From Takakia lepidozioides (lineage: Eukaryota; Streptophyta; Takakiopsida; Takakiales; Takakiaceae): a stretch of DNA of 64,000 nt. Below the pieces are notes generated by a model. The model saw nothing but the letters and a program-made list of their open reading frames with translations. It searched no databases and was not told the origin of the DNA. This document shows, in pieces, positions 12,207 to 24,700 of the stretch; position 1 is the stretch's first letter, and each line of letters starts with the position of its first letter. The stretch lies in contig CM060732.1 in assembly GCA_030704615.1 (NCBI GenBank), positions 2,294,001-2,358,000 of the forward strand, given 5' to 3'. The translations under genes and the position numbers were made by a program.

Positions 12207-12717
12207 GAAAGGGGCGGTCTCTTGAGGAAAAAAAAAGACGCAGCTAATGTTATCTCTCCCCTTCGCGGTCTTCGTTTCTCAGAAGGAGCCTAAGGGTAGA
12301 GTATACAAGGCACGGCCTTTGATGGGACCCAGATTCATTTTCCTATTGCGCTTCTGTTCGGCCGTGATTGTTTGCTAAGGATCGCCAGGCTTGTGATGTA
12401 GACTCCGGCGCCCGGAGCTGCCTTTTAGAAGAGGACTAATTATTGTTCTGTTTGGTTCGACAATGCTCGCTATAGTTAGGTTAGGGTATGATTGTTTTCG
12501 AAATAGCTTCCGCAGTTAGGGACTGAGGTGTATCTTACCTGTCCATCTTGTCTATCTTTCTGTCAGTGTATATTGTATAGCGCAGGTTTCCTTGAAAATG
12601 TTCAGAGCCATGTAAATCAGATTAAAAGGAACTGAGAGTGCCAAGTCGTGATGCTGCCCTCGCTAATGCTTTTTTCTTAGTTTGAGAGTTTGGGAACCCC
12701 ATGTAATACAGGACGGG
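12207..12717 (+). promoter_or_regulatory. Upstream region and 5' UTR of CDC27
   Basis: This is the only sequence left between the piggyBac end and the CDC27 start codon. No TATA box stands out. Pyrimidine-rich tracts near 12250-12290 could mark the transcription start. Any promoter element further upstream has been pushed at least 5 kb away by the transposon. Confidence 0.35.
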
Positions 12718-15700
12718 ATGGAGATATGTCTTTACGAGTGTGTTTGCTCTTCGCTGCGGGTGTATATGTATCGCAATGCCACGTTTTTGTGCGAGCGCCT
12801 CGTTGCCGAGTCTCCATCAGAGGTCAGGCGTCACCTCTTCTGCTCGTGTATGGGTGTTCTTGCCATCTTCGATTTTTTTTGGTTCATTTCAAATTAGTTC
12901 CAGGCATGAGGTAGTTGATTGAGGATTCTCTCGGCCTGACTGCCTTCTCTGCGAAATGACCTAAACCGCGTTGATTTATTCTCGCCTCCCTCACAAGCAT
13001 CAGGATTGTTGCATTCATGACGAATTCAAGGCAGGCCAAATTACTCGTTTTCTGTCTGCTCAAACGTAGCTTCCCAGTACATGTGTCTCCCTCGGAATTT
13101 CTTCTCTCCTCGCTCCCTCTGCGTGCTGATGAGGGAGCACGGAAGGAGTAAGGAGCACATGCCCTCCCCCAAGTTTGCCAGAATCTCCCAATATTCACAG
13201 ATAGCAGCAATGCTCTAGGTTTGTTTTGTATGACTTATACAGTGCTTGGGCACTCCCTGGCGGTTTATGTGTTGAGTGTAAATGTGTCTTGAGGGTTGGG
13301 AGGAAAGTTTGCCTATAGGCTTTGTGATGTGGTTAGAATGCCTTGCCCTTTTTATAGCAGCCTGATGTTCATAGATGTTTTGAGAGAGAGACACACCCCT
13401 GTCCAATGTCTTACAATCATGATGAAAGTGAGAGGTTTCTCCACTGGTGGCAAGCAGTTGTCGTGTTTGAAATTTTGACCAATGAGCTTCATCCAACATG
13501 TTTTGGAAAGAAAGTTACAGTGCAGGCAGTAAGATGCCTAACCATACTGCTGGCATTTGGAAACTGCACTTTACGAAGAAATTTTGTTCAAATTCGGATC
13601 CCAACCATTCCTAGGAGTTTACAATTGTAAGGATCAGTAAGAGTTTGTATCTGTGTTGGGGAGAGGAAGGAGAGATGACTGTCTGGATTGAATTGTGGTC
13701 TCTTACATGGATGAATTTCAGAATAATTTGCACCTTCTTGCAACCTGCTACATGAGGAGCAACCAAGCCCACAGAGCCTACCATGTGTTGAAAGGTATGT
13801 TATAAATTATAGATGTTCTTCTCAGGCGTAGGTGTTGTAAACTTCCATACACTTCATCCTCAGTTTTACTTGTCCTGAACCTATTTCGGAATGCTGTATT
13901 CAAGCCATTCAATATCTACTGGGTTGAGTTCTTGTGAGAGTATGTGGGTTTGTGGGCAAACGTTTTGGGTCAACTCTTCATCTATAATGCCCACTTTTGA
14001 ATCTTTGTTCCACAAGCTTCAAGGCTCATAGTACAAATTATCTGTCTTGTCCATTTCCTCCTTGGTTATATCAAGATTTCAAAATCTTCGGACTAGTTAC
14101 TAGTACTATAGTTATGATCAATAACTTCTCCTTACAGCTTTGCAGTAGTTGTGTGGCTTGGAAAGAAATTATTCTGCATCTCTCTGGGTTTCTCTTCTTG
14201 ACTCAATCACTACCTTTGAACATTAAATAGATGCAGAGAGGAAAAGGAGATTGTAATTTCTGGATGTGCGGGCAGCCTGAAGACAACATCCAGTTTTCTG
14301 ATACATTGTCCGGATTATTCACACCAGAGAGTGACCCTCTTCACATCAATAACATTGTTCTGGCACCTCTGTGCACCAATCTGGAGGCTGAGCCTAAAAC
14401 CCTGAGCTTCTGTGCGGTGGAATATTCTTGGCCGAAAAAAATCCCGAACCTCTGCCGAGCCTCTCCTGAACCACACCCTGGCAAGATTGTTGGGGTCTAA
14501 TCGCACAGACAGCAGGTTGATGCTTGTGTGAATGGCTTTCTAGAGGATATCTGGAAAGCTTGAACTAATTGTCTTTTATCTTGGTGAGCCCCACAACAAC
14601 ATGAGTGAGCCCGTCACAAAGGTAGTGTCTGTTCCCTTTTGTTCCGTCCAAACTGGGCGCGGGGCTGCGGCAAACGTCGTCTTATGAGTACATTTTTTCT
14701 CTCTCTCGTCTCTTTGTAAATGAGACATTGCTGGCTATGTATGTGTGCAGGGTCAAAATCATCTCAATGTCGCTATCTACTTGCACTTGCATGCTTTGAG
14801 ATGGAAAATATGGCAGAGTCGGAAGCTGCATTATTAAGCTCTATTGAGCCTGGAGCTGAGGTTGGCTACTTGTAGATGTGACTATGTGAATATTTCTGCC
14901 TCGGAGATTAGTCTGTCTGTTTCATCTCTCGTCTCCTGCTGATCAAATTTGACAGTCTCAGAAAACAACAAATTCTCTTAAAAGATGACATGTTTATTGA
15001 AAGTGATGAATGACTTTTGAAGCTCTGTTAAGTTGCAAATTTGCTGTGCGCTTTCTCATTGCTAAATGTCGGGCAGTTATGATGTTTTTTGTGACTAGTG
15101 GTCGATGGGTACAGGTACTGAATGGAGCTGCAAGCTACTATATGCTGGGTGTCATTTGTAGGTTAGCTCTTCTGCTCTTCCTCACTTTCGTTACGCTGTT
15201 CTCTCTTTATCTTATCCCTCAGTCTGCTGAACCCTCCATCTTCTCACTCCTGGATGTGTGAGCAAGAGAATGTTGTTAGGTGTAGGATATCCACCTCACT
15301 ACATTTTACCCCGCGCATTTGGTGGGTGAGATATGGATGTACTCACTTCTGGGCACAGACTTGACAGTCCTTATTGTCATGCCAACTGGCAACATTGTCT
15401 GATTAAATTCATTGTACATGTGTTGGAGGATGTTGCAATGATAGACTAATGGGCACTGAACTCCATGCCTTTCCAACTATCCTTATCTTGAATTTGCCCT
15501 CCATACTAGGGCCCATACTCTTGAGGTTGGTCAAAGGAGAGCATTTTCAGTGCCAAGTCAATACCCCAGTAGTGAAAAATTTGGACAGTGCTACCATCTT
15601 TCCTGTGCCCACTTCAACAACCTTGGGATGTGTCTCCCGCTGGAATCTTGGGGAATCACTTCTAAGAACTCCTGCTTTCTGTCAACTTTCCATTATTGTC

Positions 15701-18700
15701 GAAGGTACGACAACTTTCTTGTTCACAGTGCCTTGGAGTCTTCATACTTCTGAGGCTGGCTACTATCTCCTCTAGACTTTTCTGGATTGTCCCTGAGGTT
15801 GAAAATCATCTCTTAGTACTTTGCCATGGACAGTAGCTAATTTATAAAATACAGGGGCGGGTGCCTCGTGCAGTAAGATGGGAGTGGCTATGCTTTTTTT
15901 AAGGACCAGTCAAGTCAGGGTGTGGGTGTAGCCCTGAAGTGTTGAAGAAGTTGTATTTCTGGGCATTCTGGAAGTCAGAGTTCCTCACTGTTCTATAAAA
16001 TATGCATCACTCACCACCCTTCACCTTTAATCTTGTTAGCTGAAAGCCTAACCAAAATGTTGTAGGTTTCTGTTGATGTCCTGACAGGAGATATAAGTGG
16101 ATTGCAACACTATGTAGTGCTGTCCTAGGCATATTTCCAATAGTTTTCTTTTGTCTGAATCAGTCTATTAACGTCAGTCCCCACCCAACGGTGATCAGAG
16201 GTGCCTGTGTCAGTTTCAGAATGGACACACATTGGTTACTGTTCTTCATCCATTATAATTTAGTCCACCGTCTTTATCCTGCAGACCCATTCGTCCATTG
16301 TGTTGTATTTAGCATGTCTCTATGCTCGGATGTACTTTAGAACATGAGATTTGTTTGAAGTCTGCATAAATTGCTCCTTGGCACTAGACTGAAATCTAAA
16401 CTCAGGGCGGGATTACCTTTGAACAAAAAGCAGATGCAGAGAGGAAAAGGAGATTGTAATTGCCTGATGTGAGGGCAACCTGAAAACAATATCCATTTTC
16501 TGGTATATTGTCCGGCGTATTCTCACCAGAGAGTGGACCCCTCTTCAGGAGTATCAAGAACACGGTTCCTCTCTGTTCACCAACTTCCAAATCTCGAGGA
16601 TGAGCCTAAAGCCCTGGCCCTGTTGGGTTCTAACTTTTGGGCTGCTTTCACACAGCTTGTGTGAAGGGTTTTCTAGGGGATATCTAGAAAGCCCAAGCTA
16701 ATTGTTTATATCAAGGTAGGTCACACTACTGGAGTGAGCCCCTCACTAAGGTAGTGCCTATTCCCTATGTTTCCGTCCAAACTCTCTCCACAAGGCTAAC
16801 AATGTCTCAGGAGTACATTGTCTCCTCTCTCTGTGAGAGAGTACGTCTTATGAGTACATTCTCTCTCTCTGTAGTTTTTAAGTGTCGTGTTTCTGATTTG
16901 AATGCTAAAACTATGTCTTGGCCAAATTCTTCTGTGTTGACACAGAACTCGGTATGTCTGCACCCTCTGTTGTGATGAAGTCAGTGGGTAGTTTTAACAG
17001 CTGGTCACTGTTATACGGGATTTAGTTGGTTTTCTCATCCTCTTGGCTTGACTCTCTAGTGACGAGAGGAAAGGGAGAGTGCAATTGCCCGTTGTGTGGG
17101 CAACCTGAAGACAATATTCATTTCCTGATTCACTGTCCGGGGTTATCTCACCAGAGAGACGCTCTCCTCAAATCTATCAAGGGAATTGTGCCTGTACCTC
17201 TGTTTACCAACTTTGAAAGTCTCGAGGCTGAGCCAAAAGCCCAGGCCCTTCTGGGGCCTGGTTATTGGGCAAACCACACACAGCAGATTGATGCTTGTGT
17301 GAAGGGATTTCTAGAGGATATCTGCAAAACCCGGATCTTCCCGGAACTTGTTTCGAGTCTGACATGGGAGAGGCCATCATGGATGACCTCAAGGGTTTAC
17401 CCACCCTCGGCACTAGACTGAAATTTAAACTCAGGGTGGGAAGCCTACCTTTGAACAGCAAACAGATGCAGGGAGGAAAGAGGGATCGCAATTGCCCGTT
17501 GTGTGGGCAACCTGAAGACAATATTCATTTTTTGATTCATTGTCCTATGAGATCCGTGATCTGTTTGAGGGGAACTCTCACAGGTTTCGTGGAACTCAGA
17601 GCCTCAGTCCCTTGGTCTCTTGCCCTTGGTAGCAAGTCCAGCAACAAAAGAAGGTGAAGTGGCCTCACCTGAATCGAACACAGTCAACCAACAAACCAAC
17701 AGGTTCTTGATCCTTGTGGAACCCCAGCTTAAACCCCTTCACACTTGTTATCAATGTCATTCCCTTCCACAGGTCAGGAGAAGAGAGTTTATGGAGGTCC
17801 TATTTTAGCCATAGCACTAGGCACCGATGTTGAGCTGTACTCCAGGGGGTGGTGTTCACCCGACTGTAAGCATCCATCTCCAAAGAGAGTGCCGTGTATC
17901 AAGGAAGTAGGCAGTTTAGCTTAGCACTCTGTGTAGTAAAGCTACACTATCCTAGGAGCTTAGAAGCAAGGCCCTCAAGCAATAGGTCCCATGTAGGGGT
18001 CCTTAGCTTGTAGATAGTGCACAGGTTCAGAGTATAGCTGGTCAAGTCCATGTTCCTCTTCATACCTTCCTCTCCCTTTGTGTATCCATATCATACAGCC
18101 TTCAACTTTTGTATGTTCGTCTCCCAAATGAGAAGAATGGCCATGGCATCTAAAGATATGGGAAGGTTGTATTGAGTTATCCACTTAGGGCAGACTCCAA
18201 TGAGTCTCTCCATTTACCTATTCCATTCTGGACACATTTCTCAACACATAAACGGGATTACGTAATTCCTGCTTCCAAGATATAGAGGTGATTAACTTAG
18301 GATACCTGATATTACTTATACGTTGCAGCTGACCCCACTATCTGACCTTGAATCATCTCGTTGGGAGCTTAAGGGAGGGATGCCAACCTCACCCTGAACA
18401 GCCACATTAGCTGTCTTGGAGCATGCTGAGATGCACTCCTTGAGCAGCCCCACTTGTATGGATTCTAGAGGCTTAGCCTGGTTGGAGTTATCAACCCACA
18501 CTGCAGATGCGTACTCCAAGGCAGGCCTATGGCAAAGCATGGTTTTTTACTTCAGAGTTGATCCCTCTGCAGTGGAAGAATTTAGTGAGACCCAACGCTT
18601 TGCGCTTGCCAGATTGAACAACTTTCTGAATATGTGCATCCCAATTACAGTTGGAGGAAAACTCAACGCCAAGGTATGTGTAGGAAGGGAGGACAGGAAT

Positions 18701-21700
18701 TACTTGGCCTCCCCACTGCCACTTGAGATCGGCTCCTCCCTCCCCTCGGTCGTTGAATGCTACCACTGCACATTTGCTGACATTAGCCTCTAGCCCCCAA
18801 AGATCAAAGTATCTCTTCGCGCAATCAATCAACTCCTGGAGATTGGCTGGAGTCTCCCCCTATGCCTGCGAAGTCATCCGCCAACATACGGGCTGGTATG
18901 GTGGTATCACCCACCCTTAACCCAAATCTCTCACTTTCCACATCCTCGAGGAGTTGATTGATGAAAACATTGAAGAGCAGAGGGGAGAGAGTACATCCTT
19001 GAGCTACACCTTGGTCTATGTCAAAGAAGTTGGACTTCTGTCCGTTAACAGTGACACAGCTTTTGGTGTGAGCATACAAGTTGTGGACAACTCTCCACAT
19101 CTTTCCCTTGATCCCACAAGACCAGAGGCGGAACCATAGGCCATCTCTCCACACTGTGTCATAACCTTTTTGACATCCAGGAAAAAAACATAAGTGGGTT
19201 TCCCTTCTTTTTTCCTTCCCTGGATAATCTGGCTTAGAGTGAAGATATGATCCACACAGCCCCTGTTTCTCTGACAGCCAGCTTGGCCGACATGGAAACA
19301 ACCACCTCAAAACGAGTACTTATAACTCTGCAAATTGTCTTGACAACTGCATTGAGAAGCGTGATGCCTCGATAGTTCCCCTGCTCTTCTCTGTCACTTC
19401 TTGTGTAGATTGACAAATGACCCCCTGTCGCCGGCGAAATGGGATCATTTCAGTCCTCCAGATAAGAGTAAAGAGAAGTACAAGGGCCTCTATCATGGGG
19501 TCGCCACCTTGCCTGATAAGCTCGTTGACTATGCCATCAGGTCCACCAGCTTTATATCCGTTTAAATTCTCAATTGCTTGCACAAAGTTGTAACCCTTTG
19601 ACATACACTCCAGGTCATCAGGGCTGTCTTAAGATTTTTCCAACTGTGTCCTTCCATTCTTCAGAAGACCCCTCACTGTTTGACCTAGAATTTCTGCCAG
19701 GATACTGTAGTGAGTTTCAAAGGTTTTGACAATGTCAACTTGCTGACAATTTTCGGCGTGTACAGACGTGGAAGGGCCAAGCAGCATCTCCTGTCATTAC
19801 CACCATGGTCATTTAAGTTTATTTCACTGTATAACTTTCACTGTATATCTTTGCGGATCTGGTAGTACCTAGCCCACAATTCTTTGTTGACTTTCGAATC
19901 TCAGCACTCTTTATAGAGGACTTGTCTCTCAGCTATCTTGAGTTTGATCTCATTGGTCCACCAATTAACAGCTCGACCGCAGACAATCAGTCTCCTCCCA
20001 AAGCCTCGGGAGTGGCGCATAGAAAAATTCCAAAATGAAGAGGTCACGGCTGAGTATGTCCAGGCCTTGCATCACACATCTCTTGGTGTTGGGGAAACAC
20101 CTTTTGGTCTCAGTCTAAACCAGGAAGTGGTCAGATTTACCAATAGCAGTTCTGTCGATCAACACATCGGCACTCTGGGGAAACAAGTTCTTGTCCACTA
20201 TGATATAATCCACAATGGATCGGTCCCCAGTTTGGGCTTTCTCACGAGTCCACTGCATAAGTCTCCTTTTAACCTATTATTCAAGGTCAAAAGCTAAAGT
20301 TCTTCCAGACAGTTTATTAACCGTCTTCCATTAGAATTCAGCTCGTCCTCACCAAAAGGCCCAATGGTCTCATCCTGAAGAAGTCCTTTACCCACCCAGG
20401 CATTGAAGTCTCCCAATAAGACCACCTGACCTTGGGCAAGGAACTTAGCACAGTCCAGCTGTACCTCTTTGAAGGCTTTGCTGCGTCAGCACTAAGAGTG
20501 ACCTCTGTGGGGATGTAAACACAATCCACAAAGATGTCCTTCCTACTCGCGCCGCCCATCAATTTCAGTTTCAGCCAGATACTGTGCTCATACTGCAACC
20601 CTTGTTGATAATTTCACAATTGTCACACAAGAAATCTGGGACAAAGAAGCCAACACCTTTTTGACCACGCTTAGCGGAGGCCGCCTTAAGTGCACACATC
20701 TTACCAAACCACTTATAGCCATTGACATCTCCAACCAGTTTGTCCAAAGTTTCCCATGTCTCTGCCCTGCACAGATACGAATACCATTTGCCTGAAGAAC
20801 TTGTCCCACTCCAAATTGTTTCCTTTGGTTAGTCAGCCCTGAGAAAAAGTGCCCAGCTGCAAGCCAGCCCTTTGCATACGGATTGTTTGCCGTCTAGGTG
20901 GTCTATGATTGCTCCTGGACGGCCAACCGATCTGCAAAGGGGGTACGATTACCCCGTGTGTAGATTTTGCTCGTCTTGTGTAAACTTTAAGGATTGGCAA
21001 ACAATTCAGAGTACCATATCCTTCACTCATACGACGCTCAGACTCAGCACACATAGGGCCAGCTAGTCTGTCTGGCGGCTTGGTATCAACCTCATCCAGG
21101 GCAGCAAACCGATTAGAAACTTTCAAGTTGAAGTCCCCACCCTTGGTTTTCTTCCTAGAGTGCATCATTGAATCACCAATGTCTACGACCGCTCTCCAGC
21201 CTGTCAAGGGACAAACTTTTTTGAAATTGATTTGATGTGAGACTCTATTTTCAGCATTTTTAGACATTGAAACCTTCAAAGTACCTCTGTTATTAAGTCT
21301 CGAGATGGTGCCCATAGCCACATAATCCAAGCCTAAGCTGGAGCAGGTAGTTGTAAAGGACACATCATCCATCCTGGGATTCACCCCAAAAACTAGACCC
21401 CGACCCTTGAGAAAATCGCGGTGCCTTGTTTGCTGTTGAAGTGTCCGCGCCAAATCCGGTGTCTAAGTAGTAACCTAGATTGTGGAGTGTTGTTATCATC
21501 TTGGCATCATGGTTAAATTGATGGATTTCGCAGGCTATAAGTTTAGGCACAAGGACCAACCCTAGCCCAAGTGCCGAGCATGCTAGACAGCCCTCTACTG
21601 CCCATTTTGGGCGGAGGGGCTGCCCCCAAGCGGTAAGGGTCCGCTTGTTACCATTCAGAGATCACCACTGCTAAGGAGCTGCAGGGAATGGTCCACGTAG

Positions 21701-24700
21701 ACATATTCTAAAGAGGGAGAGGCCCCAAACTCTCCAAGTAAATCCAAAGCACTACCTTACCCGAAGCAGAGTGCTTCAGGTCAAAACGAACCAAGACACA
21801 ATGTCACCAGGCCAGCATTTAGTGACAGAGACCTTCATCTACTCCCATATCGAGTCCACCCAATTGCAATAGGCTTCCTAGAGGGCAGGGAGAGAGAGAG
21901 ATGTACTCATAAGACGTTGTTTGCCGTAGCCTTGTGGCCATTGACCCCGCGCCCAGTTTGATCGGAAACAAAAAGGACAACCTACCTCTGTCAGGGGCTG
22001 ACGTTGGTAGTAAGACTTACCTTCATATATAGAATTAATCCGGGTTTTCCAGATATCCTCTAGAAACCCCTTCACACAAGCATCAATCTGCTGTGTGTGA
22101 TTTGCCCAAAGACTAGGCCTCAGGAGGGCCTGGGCTTTTGGCTCAGCCTCGAGACTTTCAAAGTTGGTAAACAGAGGTACAGGCACAATTCCCTTGATAG
22201 ATTTGAAGAGAGCGTCTCTTTGGTGAGAGAACCCCGGACGGTGTATCATAAAATGAATACTGTCTTCAGGTTGCCCACACAACGGGCAATTGCACTCTCC
22301 CTTTCCTCTCTGCTTCTGTTTGCTGTTCAAAGGTAGGCTTCCTGCCCTGAGTTTAAATTTCAGTCTAGTGCCGAGAGTGGGTAGACCCTTGAGGTCATCC
22401 AAGATGTCCTCCCCCATGTCACTGACTGGAAACAAGTTCAGGGAAGTTTTCTGCCTAACTTCGTTTTCATCAGACAATCTCATGGCAACAGACATGGCTT
22501 TGGACACTACAGTCTCTTAGTCAGATTTATCCAGCAGGGTCAAGACTTGCGGTTCCAGGTCCAGGTCCTTGATAATCTCTTCTACTCTCTTCTGCCAGGA
22601 CTTAGCCTGTTTGACAGGGCGGTCCTGTTTCCAAGATATAGAGTCGATTAACTTAGGATATCTGGTGTTGGACATATGTTGCAGCTGACCCCACCATCTG
22701 ACCTTGAATTCATCTCGTCGGGAGCTTAAGGACGGAATGCCAAACCCACCCCGAACAGCCACATTGGCTGTTTTGGAGCATGCTGACATACATTCCTTAA
22801 GCACCCCCACTTGAATGGATTCTAGAGACTGACGGCTTGGGGACAATTACCCCGTGTATAGAATTTGCTCGTCTTGTGTAAACCTTGAGGATTGGTAAAC
22901 CATTCAGAGTACCAAATCCTTCACATACAGGACGTTCAGGTTCCGTACACTTAGGGGCAGCTTGTCCGTCTGGCTGTTTGGATTCAACCTCATCCAGAGC
23001 ATCAAACCGATTAGAAACTCTCAAGTTGAAGTCCCTGCCCTTGGTTGTCTTCCTAGAGCACCATTGAATCACCAATGTCTAAGATCTTTGAGATTGAATT
23101 GATGTGGGACTCTATTAGAAGCACTTTTGGGCATTGCAACCTTCAATGTACCCCTGTTATCAAGTCTCGAGATGGAACCATTAGCCATGAAATCCAAGCC
23201 TAAGCTAGAGCATGTAGTTTTGAAGGACACATCGTCCATCCTGGGATTCACCCCAAAAACTACACATGAAGCCCTAGATTTGGCATAAGTAACCAATTCC
23301 CAGGAATCACCCTGAGGAGTGTTGATGTTGATAGGAGCTAAGATTTTGATTGTTGTCGCAGGCCATAAGTTTAAGCACAGGAACCAACCCGAGCCCAAGT
23401 GCCGAGTATGCTAGACAGAGCATACGACTGCCCAATTTGGGCGGAGGGGCTGCCCCCAAGCGGTAGGGGTCCGCTTGTTACCATTCAGAGATCACACTCC
23501 AGGGAGTTGCAGGGAATGGCCCGTGTAGGCATATTCTAAAGAGGGAAAGGCCCCAAGCTTTCCAACTACATACAAAGCACTACCTTACCTGGAGCAAAGC
23601 ACTTCAGGTCGAAACAAACAAAGACACGAGGTCACAAGGCCGGCATTTAGTCACAGAGACATTAATGTACTCCCGTATGAAGTCCATCCAATGGCAAGGC
23701 TTCCTAGAGGACAGGGAGAAAGGGAGAGAGAGAGAAAATGTACTCGTAAGATATTGTTTGCCAAATCTTGTATGATTTTGCGCTAGAAGGAGGGCTTGGA
23801 CCGAGAGAGAACGAGAGAGAGAGCGGGGGGGGGCGGGGAGTGTTTAACAGAAACTGGCTGGTGGTTCATTGTGACTTTCATTTTGTCTCTGCTTTTCATT
23901 CTGGGAGATTTCTGGATTAGCTGAATTTTGGTCTCTTCTGCAGACTTACTGACCGGCGGCAGGCAGCAATTGGACATTATACACAGGCACTATCACTGGA
24001 TCCCTTTTTCTGGTCTGCTTATGAAGATTTATGCTTGCTGGGTAGGTACACACTATGGATGCTTCCCTTAACCTTGGTTCTCACTTGTCTATTTTGTCTA
24101 GCATTATGCTTTTTGTGGTACATCTGCAGAGAGAGTGTAGTTGAAGTGTCTTATTGCCTGCAAAGATAGGAGATGCTGCCAGGATGAATGGTTTTGTTGT
24201 GAATGGTAAGATTACTAACTTATTTTCTTCAATGAATGCGGTCCTAATAGTGTTGGAGGAAGGCTTTCCATGACTTATATTACGCTTTCAGAGAATATCT
24301 TGATAGGGAGTCTCACTTGAAACTATAACATCAGGTACTGAGCAAGATATTAGGTTAGGGCATAAGTTCTCCTTGCACTGGTCATGGGATTGTACCTACA
24401 GCCAAGCCAGTTATGAAGCGGTGATCACTGGGTAAATCAGTTACATAGTGTATGGGTACTTGGGGATTTGGAATCCTTGGGGGAAGGATTAGGCCCCGCG
24501 CTGCATTGGTTACATCTGTTAGAAGATGCGCATCTCCAAACTGGAGGCAGTAGTCCTCGGGTGAAAACACGCCATTACTCACATTGTCCTTCTTATTTTG
24601 TGGTTAGAATTGTAAATAGGTAGGTTTCTGACTCTCTTCTGCTTGATGGAGAAGGAGGCAGGACTTACATCTAACAGGAAGGAGAATAATAGTTAAGACA

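Larger units (their letters stand above)
12718..24041 (+). other. CDC27: CDC27 exons 1-5 (N-terminal TPR region)
   Basis: Exon borders: 12718-12822, 13722-13794, 14751-14860, 15115-15161 and 23944-24041. Typical residues are ATCYMRSNQAHRAYHVLKG (exon 2), CRYLLALACFEMENMAESEA (exon 3), NGAASYYMLGVICR (exon 4) and TDRRQAAIGHYTQALSLDPF (exon 5). Intron 4 is 8.8 kb long because it has collected most of the LINE copies. Introns 2 and 3 are ordinary in size, though intron 2 also holds a LINE tail. Confidence 0.9.

Noticed and set aside
20872-21066. Plus-strand frames across the LINE copies in CDC27 intron 4
   Set aside because: They are antisense to the LINE coding strand and show no family motifs.
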